From NCBI RefSeq assembly GCF_900113705.1, contig NZ_FOQI01000017.1:49409-113408 (forward strand): DNA of 64,000 nucleotides, in the 5' to 3' direction. The DNA comes from Collimonas sp. OK307. GTDB lineage: Bacteria > Pseudomonadota > Gammaproteobacteria > Burkholderiales > Burkholderiaceae_D. Positions 54,067 to 62,911 of the stretch are shown piece after piece. The notes under the pieces were generated by a model. That model saw nothing but the letters and a program-made list of their open reading frames with translations. It had not been told where the DNA came from and did no database searches. Numbering within the stretch: the stretch's first letter is position 1; the number at the start of each line of letters is the position of its first letter. A program made the position numbers and the translations under genes.

Positions 54067-56319
54067 ATGACTCCCAGCATTGCATTTTTAAATGATTGGT
54101 TTCACGACATTCCTGGTTATGCTCAGATAGCCGCCATTTTTCCGGATAGCGGGAAAATTATCGTCTGGTCGCACGACGTTGCCACCATTGCTCAGCTGGA
54201 AAGCGTCATCGAACAGCACGGCCAATTCACGAATATTTACTTCACACCGAATCCGCTGAAACAAGACCTAAATCGGAAGGCCGGAAAAACGGATATTGGC
54301 TTCATGTCTTGTTTGTGTGCCGATATTGATCCGCGCGATGGCCACGTCCTTGACGAAGAGCGTAAGCGTATTCTTCAGGTTATTGAATCATTCCCACTCA
54401 AGCCAAATGCGGTGGTTGATTCGGGCAATGGTTACCAGTGTTTCTGGCGGCTGGCCGAGCCTATTGCAGTCAATGGTAATGCCGCCGAGCTGGAGCGGTA
54501 CAACAAAGCACTAGCCGATGCTTTGGGAGGAGATCACTGCTGGAGCCTTGAACACTTGATGCGGCTGCCAGGTACAACCAATTTCCCGAATGAGGCGAAG
54601 CTGGCAAAAGGCCGAGCTATCTGCCCTGCTGTGCTCGTGCACCAAGATGATGGTTCGTACAAGCTTGAGGATTTTGACTTCCTGTTCGACGCAACGAACC
54701 CGACGGGGGGACGGGGGAGCCAAAGGAAACCAGTGCTTACGATGACGCCCGCGCAGGCTAAGTCACAACTAACGAGGCTAAACATCAGCCCGAGTATGAA
54801 GAAATCAATTCAGGAAGGAACCGTCAAGGGAAAACGCAGTGAGGCAGTTTGCGGAGCTATTGAAGCGATGCTCGTTGGAGGGCACACTCCCGACATTATC
54901 GTGGAAGTACTGATGCACCCAGCAAATGGACTTAGTGAGAGGCCCCGCGAAAAAGGAATCGGTAAGCTTGAGAAGGAAATCGAACATGCACAGACTGCCT
55001 TGGATGAGTTGATCATCGAGATGAACAACAAGCATGCGGTCGTCAACTTGTCAGGCCGGGCAGTCATCTTGACTGAGGTCGTGAGTGCGGCCACAGATCA
55101 TCCGGAGATCCAGTTTTCGCAGTCGGATGACATCCATACACTATGTCGCAAGCGCAAAGTAGGAGGCAAGCGTCTGGTTGACTATTGGATGGAACATCCT
55201 AGCTGCCGCCTTTATGCCAAAGGAATTGTGTTCGATCCGAAGCATCTACTCATCCAGGGTTATTACAACTTGTGGAAGGGCTTCGCGGTCAAACCGAAGG
55301 AAGGCAATTGTGAACTCTATCTCGCACATATCCGAGACAATATCTGTCAGGGTGATCAAGCAAAGTACGATTGGCTGATAGCGTGGATGGCTGAGGCCGT
55401 GCAGCTGCCGGGCAACCAACCCGCCGACAAGCCTGGTGTCGCTCTAGCCTTACGTGGCCAGCAGGGGACTGGCAAGAGCTTGTTCGCTACAATTTTCGGC
55501 TCGCTGTTCGGTCCTCACTTTGTCACAGTCTCAAACGGCAAGCATCTTACCGGTAGTTTCAACGCGCATCTTGCCAGTGCATTTCTGGTCCTTAGCGAGG
55601 AAGCATTTTGGGCAGGTGATAAGAGCGCTGAAGGAGTACTCAAAGATTTGACCACGAGCCCAACGATGCGAATCGAGTACAAAGGCCAGAACGTCATCAC
55701 GGTTGCCAACCATATCCGGCTGATTGTTTGCTCCAACAATGATTGGGTCGTTCCGGCTGGCGAATCCGAGCGCCGCTTTTGTGTGTTTGATGTTGGCGAG
55801 GGAAAAATGCAGGATGCCACCTACTTCAAAGCTATGATTGACCAGATGAACAACGGTGGACGCGAGGCCCTGCTTTACCTACTGCAGCACTATGATCTGT
55901 CAAAAGTTAACCTGCGCGATTTTCCGAAGACCACAGCCCTGCTCGAACAAAAACTGCAAGGGCTTCACTCGTTTGACCAATATTGGTTTAACTGCTTAAA
56001 GCGAGGCTTACAGATTGGTGAGATGGGCGAATGGCAAAGCCAGGTTGAGAAAGACGAGATATATGAGGAATATTTATGCAAAGCTGGTAGGCAGGGAATC
56101 AACCGAAAAGCAGCAGATACCGAAATCGGCATCCGATTCAAAAAGCTAGTACCGGGTTTGAAGTCGAAGCAGGCCACCGTCGCCAAGCCCGTCCGATTTG
56201 GCTCGGGCAGTGAGACGATCAAGCGGCGAGTGTGGGTGTGGGAATTTCCACCGTTGGCGGAATGCCGAAAACACTTTGAAGATGTGATGGGGCAGCCAAT
56301 CGACTGGGAGCTGCAATAG
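54067..56319 (+). CDS. primase-helicase replication protein (DUF5906-type)
   Basis: 750 aa. N-terminal primase-like part (about 1-200; GFMSCLCADIDPRDGH and VDSGNGYQCFWRL are RepB-type/AEP primase stretches). C-terminal superfamily 3-like helicase: Walker A GQQGTGKS (464-471), LVLSEEAFWAGDK Walker B region, IVCSNNDWVVPAGESERRF sensor. Comparable in role to P4 alpha protein: primes, unwinds and binds the origin. Likely iterons lie just downstream. GAGGGG precedes ATG. Confidence 0.87.
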   Translation: MTPSIAFLNDWFHDIPGYAQIAAIFPDSGKIIVWSHDVATIAQLESVIEQHGQFTNIYFTPNPLKQDLNRKAGKTDIGFMSCLCADIDPRDGHVLDEERKRILQVIESFPLKPNAVVDSGNGYQCFWRLAEPIAVNGNAAELERYNKALADALGGDHCWSLEHLMRLPGTTNFPNEAKLAKGRAICPAVLVHQDDGSYKLEDFDFLFDATNPTGGRGSQRKPVLTMTPAQAKSQLTRLNISPSMKKSIQEGTVKGKRSEAVCGAIEAMLVGGHTPDIIVEVLMHPANGLSERPREKGIGKLEKEIEHAQTALDELIIEMNNKHAVVNLSGRAVILTEVVSAATDHPEIQFSQSDDIHTLCRKRKVGGKRLVDYWMEHPSCRLYAKGIVFDPKHLLIQGYYNLWKGFAVKPKEGNCELYLAHIRDNICQGDQAKYDWLIAWMAEAVQLPGNQPADKPGVALALRGQQGTGKSLFATIFGSLFGPHFVTVSNGKHLTGSFNAHLASAFLVLSEEAFWAGDKSAEGVLKDLTTSPTMRIEYKGQNVITVANHIRLIVCSNNDWVVPAGESERRFCVFDVGEGKMQDATYFKAMIDQMNNGGREALLYLLQHYDLSKVNLRDFPKTTALLEQKLQGLHSFDQYWFNCLKRGLQIGEMGEWQSQVEKDEIYEEYLCKAGRQGINRKAADTEIGIRFKKLVPGLKSKQATVAKPVRFGSGSETIKRRVWVWEFPPLAECRKHFEDVMGQPIDWELQ

Positions 56320-56398
56320 CGCCTTGCACAGTAGGGAGGGAGGCATGAAAAAGCGGCAAGCCGGGTCTTGCCTGGGCTTGGGCCTTTGCTCCCGATCC

Positions 56399-56672
56399 GC
56401 ACAACCTGCTTGACTTACCCCAGCCAGTTACTAGGAGGTCGTGTAGCGGAGAGCCGTACCCAGCTTAGCTCTGCTTGACTTGCACAACCTTCTTAACCAA
56501 TTTTTAGAAGTCAGAAGAAGAAATAAATATAAGTGGAAGAGGGAAAGTGATCTGCCCTTCTATTTTCTGCCGGAGCGTTTTACTCAAAAAGTGTCGTGCA
56601 GGTCGAGTAGGTTGTGCAGAGCCTTTATCCATGCGGGTTTCAACTGCTCAACCTCCAATAATAGGTCGAGCA
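56399..56672. repeat. iteron-like cluster, candidate replication origin
   Basis: At least six copies of a 10-mer close to TGCWCRACCT in both orientations: 56399 (GCACAACCT), 56481, 56600 (inverted), 56609 (inverted), 56645 and 56663 (inverted; forms an inverted pair with 56645). CTGCTTGACTT also repeats at 56406 and 56471. AT-rich DNA lies between (56500-56545). Placed behind the primase-helicase, as origins of P4-like elements can be. Confidence 0.55.
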
Positions 56673-56983
56673 GAGTTATGCCAAGGGCAAACAGCGAGGT
56701 TTCGTCGGGGGAATTTTTAAGCCCCCTCCCTCTCTGTGGAACGTGCTAGTGGCCAAGCTCATGTGCGGATTTGTCTCGCAAAAAACTCAGATCTATGAAA
56801 TTGCAGCTTTCAGCTCGACACGCTATGCCTAGACGCTCTAACAGTTTACCAAGCCGAGCATTTGCTGCTAACAGGTAGGAGATGGGGCTTCCATAAGACT
56901 AGGTTAACTGGGGCGCGACCTTTTCCGTCCAATGATCACATTTGAAGTGGGTGAGCGGGAGCAAAATCAAAGGGCATCAGCAA
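56673..56983. other. non-coding, nothing recognised
   Basis: Between the iteron cluster and the end of the convergent TPR gene. No gene or terminator recognised. Confidence 0.45.
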
Positions 56984-58771
56984 TTAGCGTTCTAAGAGAG
57001 ACTTCAATCTCACAGCTTTCGCTGTCTGCTCTATCACTTCTGGTTCTGTGTTGGTGCTAAACAGGTTCAATACCCGATTGGTCACTGCTGAAGCTTCATC
57101 CGTACGTTCCAGCCTTGACAGCACAATCGCCTTATTCACCAGTGCTGCTGCGGCGAAGACCGCATAAACGTCTGAACTCCCGCTCTTCTCCCATAAGTCG
57201 ACTATTGCGTCATACGTTGTCAATTCTTCGTTCCGCAACTGCAATTCGGACAATATAGTTGCTTTGTGAAGCATTGCCTGTAGCTTTAAAGAAATGCCTG
57301 ATTCGGCTTCCAACTGGTTTTCAATTACGTTTCCGTAATATGCCAAGGCCTGTGGGAAGTTCTTCTCATTTTCATACAATCTGGCCAAAGCGAACTCCAA
57401 CCTTACGACCCGATGTTTCATTTGCCTCGAAGGTCTCACACCTACCTTATTTGAACTTTTACTGAGTAGCTCAAGTAAGTAACTCTTAGCTTCTGCGGTT
57501 CGCGAAAGGAATTCAAGAGCGCGAGCTTTTGATAGGTCAAGTGTGGTTGCCACCGAAGTGAAGGTAGCCGCGCCGTCTCTGTCGGGGAAAATCTGTTCAA
57601 ACTGAGTATGTGTTGCTAACACGCCTTCATAATTAGAAAGATTGAAGAGGCAACGGGACTTCACGTTCAAACAGCGTATCGCTCGAACAGCCGAAAGACC
57701 TGTAAGTTCCAGTCTCGTGAAAAGCGGCAAGTAGACCTCTGTGATACTTATTACCCGCTCATAGTCTGCTATTCGTTCAAAAAACTGAGTTGCTAGACTA
57801 GCGGCTCTTGAAATTGCAATCGCCACTTTCTTCGTATTCGTGTCCGCATATTCTCTAACTGCGCGATCATAAAATTCTGCTGCCTTGTCTATATTGTCCA
57901 GCCCGTCAAATGTAAGCGCAAGTTCCGTCTCCGCGTCGATAATCAACACAATGTCTTCAGGTGATTCCGAGCCTTGCATACTTTCGATTATTTCCTCTAG
58001 CTTTACGATGGCTTCTGCTGGACGCTCACCACGTAGCGATACGGCATCGCGTATTTTTGACGGCTTCGAACCGTTCGACCGGACCATAGGGGGGGATGCA
58101 ACAATAGGTGTCCCAGTCTTTTCCGCTGCTGCCTCGGAAGCAGGTGCCAATTCTACTTCCGTTACAGAAGCTTCGTCAGGCTCCTGTAGGTTTATTTTGC
58201 TAGCCGACAACGCCTCTAAACTTTGATTTAGCTGAGCAGTCTTCTGAAGGTGGGCGTCGAGTTGGACGAGCGTGGCCGTAGATTTATCCCGTATCTCTTG
58301 CAATGCTTTGTTCAAGTGTGGCTCAATAGCCTTAATGGTCTCTTTTTGCAGAAGCTCCTCGCCGTTCGTCTTCATCCACTCCTCAAGATACTCCCGCGCC
58401 TCCATTTTCGCCTCTGCGACTGCTGATTTAGTGGATTTAAAACTGAAAAAAAGAACCGTTATGGTAATGAGAATTCCGAGTAAACCTGCGATATAACCAA
58501 GGAAATTCACCACCCCCCAAATGTCACTTAGGCGCTTTTCAACGTTTGATTCCGGATCTTGTTCTGGTTTTTCTTGCACTCTATACGTTGCGTTTGGCTG
58601 TACCAACGTAGGGGACACCGCCGAAGGTTCGGTGTTCTTTGCCTGCTTAGGGAGAGTAAGTGTTGTACCGGCCGAGGTTGCAACGGGAACGCCCAAAGCT
58701 AGCGACGAAGAAACGGTGCAGCTATAGAGGAATATCGTTACGACGACTGCGCGCGCGAGTGCCAAGTTCAA
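56984..58771 (-). CDS. membrane-anchored coiled-coil/TPR protein
   Basis: 595 aa. Signal or first helix at 5-26, periplasmic linker, second helix about 87-111 (GVVNFLGYIAGLLGILITIT), then a coiled coil (about 115-190) and a cytosolic C-terminal half of TPR-like helical repeats (about 250-595; DNIDKAAEFYDRAVREYA, KNFPQALAYYGNVIENQ). No enzymatic motif. Encoded opposite to the replication genes in the cargo part of the satellite, where defence genes are usual. Function unknown. Confidence 0.72.
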   Translation of the reverse strand: MNLALARAVVVTIFLYSCTVSSSLALGVPVATSAGTTLTLPKQAKNTEPSAVSPTLVQPNATYRVQEKPEQDPESNVEKRLSDIWGVVNFLGYIAGLLGILITITVLFFSFKSTKSAVAEAKMEAREYLEEWMKTNGEELLQKETIKAIEPHLNKALQEIRDKSTATLVQLDAHLQKTAQLNQSLEALSASKINLQEPDEASVTEVELAPASEAAAEKTGTPIVASPPMVRSNGSKPSKIRDAVSLRGERPAEAIVKLEEIIESMQGSESPEDIVLIIDAETELALTFDGLDNIDKAAEFYDRAVREYADTNTKKVAIAISRAASLATQFFERIADYERVISITEVYLPLFTRLELTGLSAVRAIRCLNVKSRCLFNLSNYEGVLATHTQFEQIFPDRDGAATFTSVATTLDLSKARALEFLSRTAEAKSYLLELLSKSSNKVGVRPSRQMKHRVVRLEFALARLYENEKNFPQALAYYGNVIENQLEAESGISLKLQAMLHKATILSELQLRNEELTTYDAIVDLWEKSGSSDVYAVFAAAALVNKAIVLSRLERTDEASAVTNRVLNLFSTNTEPEVIEQTAKAVRLKSLLER

Positions 58772-59318
58772 ATGGTCTCCCTTAGGTGCTAATTTGGCTC
58801 AATGAACTACATAAAGTCATTTGATAGTGGCTCTCCGAATTTTCCGTGATCAGCCCCCAATTTTTCCCAGCCCCTTACGACAACAGGTTGCGCCGGAACT
58901 TGTAGCACCTCTCATTATTCGTCAATAACCATAATTGCTGAGCTCTCAAACGTGAAAGAAGAGATAACTCTAGGCCATGCCTAGCTTACGCAAAGATCAA
59001 TTAATTGTCTATTAGAAATCAATTTTGAAAATTAGCGCGCGTGTCGACTATCCGCTGTTGGGCCAATTGCAACCATTGCCGGAATTGTTTGAACCGCCGT
59101 GCGAGGAGCGCGTGGCAAATCAACCGATATGGGCGCATTAAGACGCCCATTTTTTCTATAAACTCCTTTGTGCCGAAGCGGTGTTCTGTGGGTCAAAAAA
59201 CAACTGACTGTTTTTACTATAAGCAAGTAAAATCACTCGATGTTCTTTACGAAATTTAATCTGTTCATCATCCGCCGTGTTAGATAAGCGGTAAAACGAT
59301 TCATGCGGAAGGTCCTCA
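58772..59318. other. intergenic, possible small RNA ending at 59156
   Basis: Divergent promoter region between the TPR gene and the DUF5343 gene. Contains a plus-strand terminator at 59129 with no gene in front of it. Confidence 0.45.
59129..59156 (+). terminator. intrinsic terminator without an upstream gene
   Basis: ATGGGCG/CGCCCAT 7-bp stem, 8-base loop, six T residues. Confidence 0.75.
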
Positions 59319-59951
59319 ATGGCACTTACTAATTCGTATCTAGCAACAACAAAGAATCTCGCATCGATCCTTACCTCGTTGCAGAGTGCAAAAGCACCAG
59401 AACGATTTTCAACCAAGTTCTTGACAGATCTTGGCTTCTCAAGCAGTAACGATAGACTTGTGATCGGCGTGCTAAAGGCACTTGGTTTTTTGGATGAGTC
59501 AGGAGTGCCTACTAAGCGCTATTTTGCCTATCTTGATCAAGGGGAATCGGGACGGATTCTCGCAGATTCAATCCGCGAAGGGTATGAAGACCTGTTCGCC
59601 ATAAATAAGAAGGCGCATCTTCTATCTGCAGAAGACATCAAAAATAAGCTCAAGACTCTTACGCAGGGCCAGAAGTCGGATAATGTGATCGGTCTCATGT
59701 CGGCGACATTTAAGGCATTATGCGAACTTGCAGATTGGACAGCGCCACCGCATGGTCTTGCACACGCCGATGCCCCATTGGAGCATCAAAAGTCAATGGA
59801 TTCACCAAAACCAATTCCCGCTTTACCTGCAGCAAATGTTTCGGGGCCGATGAAGCTGCATTACGACTTCCATATTCACTTACCGGAATCTCGCGATCCT
59901 GCAGTCTATGACGCGATATTCCAAGCATTGAGGGTACACATTGGTCCATGA
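59319..59951 (+). CDS. DUF5343 protein
   Basis: 210 aa. DUF5343 pattern: winged-helix-like opening (LASILTSLQSAKAPERFSTK, VIGVLKALGFLDESGVPT) and GESGRILADSIREGYEDLF. C-terminal 60 residues are a Pro-rich linker and a tail (LHYDFHIHLPESRDPAVYDA). GGAAGG precedes ATG. Overlaps the HEPN gene by ATGA, so the two make a coupled pair. Likely DNA-binding or antidote role; inference. Confidence 0.8.
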   Translation: MALTNSYLATTKNLASILTSLQSAKAPERFSTKFLTDLGFSSSNDRLVIGVLKALGFLDESGVPTKRYFAYLDQGESGRILADSIREGYEDLFAINKKAHLLSAEDIKNKLKTLTQGQKSDNVIGLMSATFKALCELADWTAPPHGLAHADAPLEHQKSMDSPKPIPALPAANVSGPMKLHYDFHIHLPESRDPAVYDAIFQALRVHIGP

Positions 59952-60532
59952 GTACCTCTTCTGACTTGTATTCATTTGCATTTCGAGGTCTGCTGACAGA
60001 GAATGCGCTCGACTCAACTCCCCGGATCGATCGCTTATCGCTGACGAGCAATATTGACCATGACGTGGCGCGGAGACTCCCGATTGAACTTATCGAGGAG
60101 GATCTTGTTTGCCGGGCGAAGCGCATGGCAACCGTTTATATTGCTATCACAGCTTTTGAAAATACTGTTCGAGATTTCGTGTCAACGCGCCTTCTGGAGG
60201 AAATTGGGGAGGATTGGTGGAAGAAGTCAGTGTCTGACAAAATCAGGTCTCGTGCGGAATCCCGTCAGACGGAAGAGGAAAAAGTTCGCTGGCACGCACC
60301 TAGAGGCGATGATCCATTGAATTACACTGAGTTCGGGGATTTGGCCGCAATCGTAGGGCAGAATTGGGGCCTTTTTGAAAATCATCTTGAATCGCAAGAT
60401 TGGGTTCGACAAATCATTGCGACCTTAGAGCGTTCGAGGAACGTCATCATGCACAGCGGAGAGCTTGGGCTTCAGGACATCGAACGTATAGGCACTGCAA
60501 TACGCGACTGGATTCGGCAAGTAGGTGCCTGA
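59948..60532 (+). CDS. Swt1-type HEPN-domain protein (putative RNase toxin)
   Basis: 194 aa. Helical protein with the HEPN catalytic motif R164-NVIM-H169 (Rx4H) in RSRNVIMHSGELG, the mark of metal-independent RNases in toxin and abortive infection systems. AKRMATVYIAITAFENTVRD forms the first long helix of the fold. Translationally coupled to DUF5343. Probably the effector of a two-gene defence module. Confidence 0.78.
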   Translation: MSTSSDLYSFAFRGLLTENALDSTPRIDRLSLTSNIDHDVARRLPIELIEEDLVCRAKRMATVYIAITAFENTVRDFVSTRLLEEIGEDWWKKSVSDKIRSRAESRQTEEEKVRWHAPRGDDPLNYTEFGDLAAIVGQNWGLFENHLESQDWVRQIIATLERSRNVIMHSGELGLQDIERIGTAIRDWIRQVGA

Positions 60533-61072
60533 TTGAACGATTTATCAGAGAAAAAGCTGGATGCCAGTCACTAGTTTTGCATGATTAGGGGGCCACTACA
60601 GACTCAAACTGCATGTAGCAAACCTTTCGTCTCAAGATCATGAGGGACCGAAGTGGGCCGTGACCGTACATACCCCCAATCACTGCTGGAGTAACACCAG
60701 CGAAACCCAGCACGGGACGCCAGGCTGAACCGGCAGAGGCCGACAGGAACCAGCCATGCATTGGATACACGGTCGCCTGTAGTCTAGGGGGCAAATAGCA
60801 CCGCTCCATTCCGGCGACACAAAAATCAAGTGACACTGTCAGACTGGCATTTGCAGCTTAATTGGCGCATTTAGGCTGCCATTCCGACATATGCCCTCCC
60901 TTGTCAGTAGCCCTATGCCTTGATTTTGCCCATTTTTGAGTCTTTCTAGTGAAACATGGTTGATTAAATATGTAAATATAATCAATCACTTACATGATTC
61001 AATGATAGTGATCGCGTTACCGTTGTGGTTGTCTTCCGCTCCATGCTCATGTGGGTCACGCCGATTTCATCG
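60533..61072. other. intergenic, nothing recognised
   Basis: About 540 bases between the HEPN gene and the convergent integrase. Short frames lack ribosome sites; AT-rich near 60960-61010. Confidence 0.45.
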
Positions 61073-62335
61073 CTAGGCTGCTCCGAGCCGGATTGGCGTA
61101 ACCTTCGCGCCGCTTGCCAGTTGGTCAAGATAATCAGCCCAAGCTTGCATCATTACCTTGCGTTCGTCCAGAAATTGGGCGCGATCATAGGCACTCGCAA
61201 CCTTGTCTTTTTGAGCATGTGCCAACTGGCGATCAACGACCTCATGCCGGTAGCCCAGCTTTTCCTTGATGGTACTCATGGCCAGCGCCCGAAACCCGTG
61301 TCCGGTCATCTTGCCTTTGTAACCCATCCGCTCAAGTGCCTTCAATATGGCGTTCTTGCTCATCGGCTTTTCATGATCGCGCTGGTTCGGGAATAAGTAC
61401 CCGCCACCCCCTGTGATTGTGTACAGATCCCTTAGCAATGCAAGCGCTTGAGTAGAGAGACACACATGATGATTCGTTTTGTCAGGGTTTACAGTTAGCT
61501 TGCCACGCTTCATACGTTGCCAAGGAATGACCCATTCGCCGGTTTCTAGATTAATCTCGCTCCAGGGGGTTTCAATTAGCTCACTTGTGCGAACAAACAG
61601 CAGCATCATTAATCGCAAGGCGATACGCGTAGGCTTTAGCATGCGCGCCTCGTTTTCATTCAACACTTTAAGAAAGGTGGGCAAATCATCGGCATTGATT
61701 GCAGCAAAATGTCCCTTCCTCACAGGCTTTAGCACGTCCGTCATATCAGCAGCCGGATTTCGGTCTGTCAGTCCGCATTGAATCGCGTACCTAAATACCT
61801 GAGCGCAAATCGCTTTGATACGATGCGCGATCTCATGGGCACCGCGCGCCTCAACTTTACGCAACGCCGCAATTAACTCCTTATGCGTAATGGCCGAGAT
61901 CGGGTTATTGCCAATTGCGGGGAAAACATCTACTTCCAGGCGGTGCAATGTATTTTTTGCTGTACTCGGGTGCCATGAAGCGATTTTGTTCTGGTGCCAC
62001 TCTCGCGCCACCTTCTCAAAGGTGTGCGCTGCTTTTTCTTCGGCCAACCAGTTTTTGTCATCTCTCGCCTTCGCTGGGTCGACACCATCACTGAGCAACT
62101 TGCGTGCCGAAGTTCGCTGGTCTCTTGCTTTGGACAAAGATGTTTCTGGGTAAGGACCAAAGGTCAACCGGTTCTCTTTACCATTATCCTGTCGATACTT
62201 CAGGCGCCAGATCTTTGCGCCAGTTGGCATCACCTCAAGGTACAACCCTCCTCCGTCTGCCAGCTTGTAAGGTTTGGCTTTGGATTTGGCGTTCTTTACC
62301 TGTAAATCGGTCAAGGGAGTCGCAAGTTTCGGCAT
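61073..62335 (-). CDS. int: P4-type tyrosine integrase
   Basis: 420 aa. DUF4102 arm-binding N-terminus (LTDLQVKNAKSKAKPYKLAD), core-binding domain, catalytic domain with R249 (VRTSEL), H346-x-x-R349 (GHGFRA), H373 (LAHAQ) and nucleophile Y383. Complete. Starts 166 bases from the 3' end of tRNA-Ser(GGA), facing away from it, the normal place for a tRNA-targeting integrase. A TGCCCCCAAAATG motif runs into its start codon. Confidence 0.95.
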   Translation of the reverse strand: MPKLATPLTDLQVKNAKSKAKPYKLADGGGLYLEVMPTGAKIWRLKYRQDNGKENRLTFGPYPETSLSKARDQRTSARKLLSDGVDPAKARDDKNWLAEEKAAHTFEKVAREWHQNKIASWHPSTAKNTLHRLEVDVFPAIGNNPISAITHKELIAALRKVEARGAHEIAHRIKAICAQVFRYAIQCGLTDRNPAADMTDVLKPVRKGHFAAINADDLPTFLKVLNENEARMLKPTRIALRLMMLLFVRTSELIETPWSEINLETGEWVIPWQRMKRGKLTVNPDKTNHHVCLSTQALALLRDLYTITGGGGYLFPNQRDHEKPMSKNAILKALERMGYKGKMTGHGFRALAMSTIKEKLGYRHEVVDRQLAHAQKDKVASAYDRAQFLDERKVMMQAWADYLDQLASGAKVTPIRLGAA

Positions 62336-62390
62336 TTTGGGGGCATCCTATTGCTGGATGTGGGGACATGCCCCGAAGCATGCCCCCAAA
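62326..62390. promoter_or_regulatory. integrase promoter region with TGCCCCCAAA repeats
   Basis: Three copies: 62367 (TGCCCCGAA variant), 62380 and an inverted one ending at the start codon (about 62333-62345). Candidate operator for integrase autoregulation. Confidence 0.45.
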
Positions 62391-62430
62391 AAAGGTGGAT
62401 GTCGTTAGACATCTATAGACAGTATAGAAC

Positions 62431-62467
62431 AAAAAACCCGCGTCAGCACTGGGCTTGAGGCGGGTTT
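62431..62467 (-). terminator. terminator downstream of tRNA-Ser
   Basis: Stem AAACCCGC/GCGGGTTT; on the minus strand it ends in a T6 run, 34 bases past the tRNA CCA. Confidence 0.75.
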
Positions 62468-62500
62468 CTGGACTTCTTTGGACTTCTTAAAACATGTTCC

Positions 62501-62591
62501 TGGCGGAGAGACGGGGATTCGAACCCCGGATAGGCTATGAACCTATACACGCTTTCCAGGCGTGCGACTTCAACCACTCATCCATCTCTCC
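62501..62591 (-). tRNA. tRNA-Ser(GGA)
   Basis: Complete 91-base class II tRNA. 5' GGAGAGA pairs with 3' TCTCTCC, D arm GATGAGTGGTTGAAG, anticodon GGA in the CTGGAAA loop, long variable arm GTATAGGTTCATAGCCTATC, T loop TTCGAAT, discriminator G and encoded CCA. It serves as integration target of the element to its left: 62508-62520 recurs at 52121. Confidence 0.97.
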
Positions 62592-62819
62592 TGCAACTAC
62601 AACAGCGTTTCGTGAGATTTGATTTTCACGAAGCCGCGTATTATAGCAACAAATCGGGGAGAAATCGAAATTTCTGTAAAAAGCCTTATTCAGAGGTGAT
62701 TGCAACATTAAAGATGCGAACTGACGACATAGTGATCTGGGGTCGGAGAAAGGCAATTCACTTATCGCAGGTTTGTTTCTTTCCGTTTTACTACTTCTGC
62801 TCCGTGGCCCACTAAGCGG

Positions 62820-62869
62820 GGTCAGAGTGAAGTTTCGGCGGTGAAACATGCCGAAAGTTCACTCTGACC
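62820..62869. repeat. 20-bp inverted repeat (1 mismatch)
   Basis: Arms 62820-62839 and 62850-62869 (GGTCAGAGTGAA...TTTCGGC), 10-base loop. No T-run, so probably not a terminator; resembles REP-type palindromes. Lies between tRNA-Ser and acs. Confidence 0.6.
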
Positions 62870-62911
62870 TCGGTTAGTTCTGGCTACTCGTCGCATACGC
62901 CGTTAAAACAC

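Noticed and set aside
56399..56672. CRISPR array
   Set aside because: Repeats are 10-mers in both orientations with irregular spacing, unlike CRISPR repeats and spacers. No cas genes in the window.
60585..60836. 83-codon minus-strand frame between the HEPN gene and the integrase
   Set aside because: No ribosome site, no recognisable domain, composition not convincing.
62535..62849. 104-codon minus-strand frame over tRNA-Ser
   Set aside because: Covers the tRNA gene and the inverted repeat; not a protein gene.
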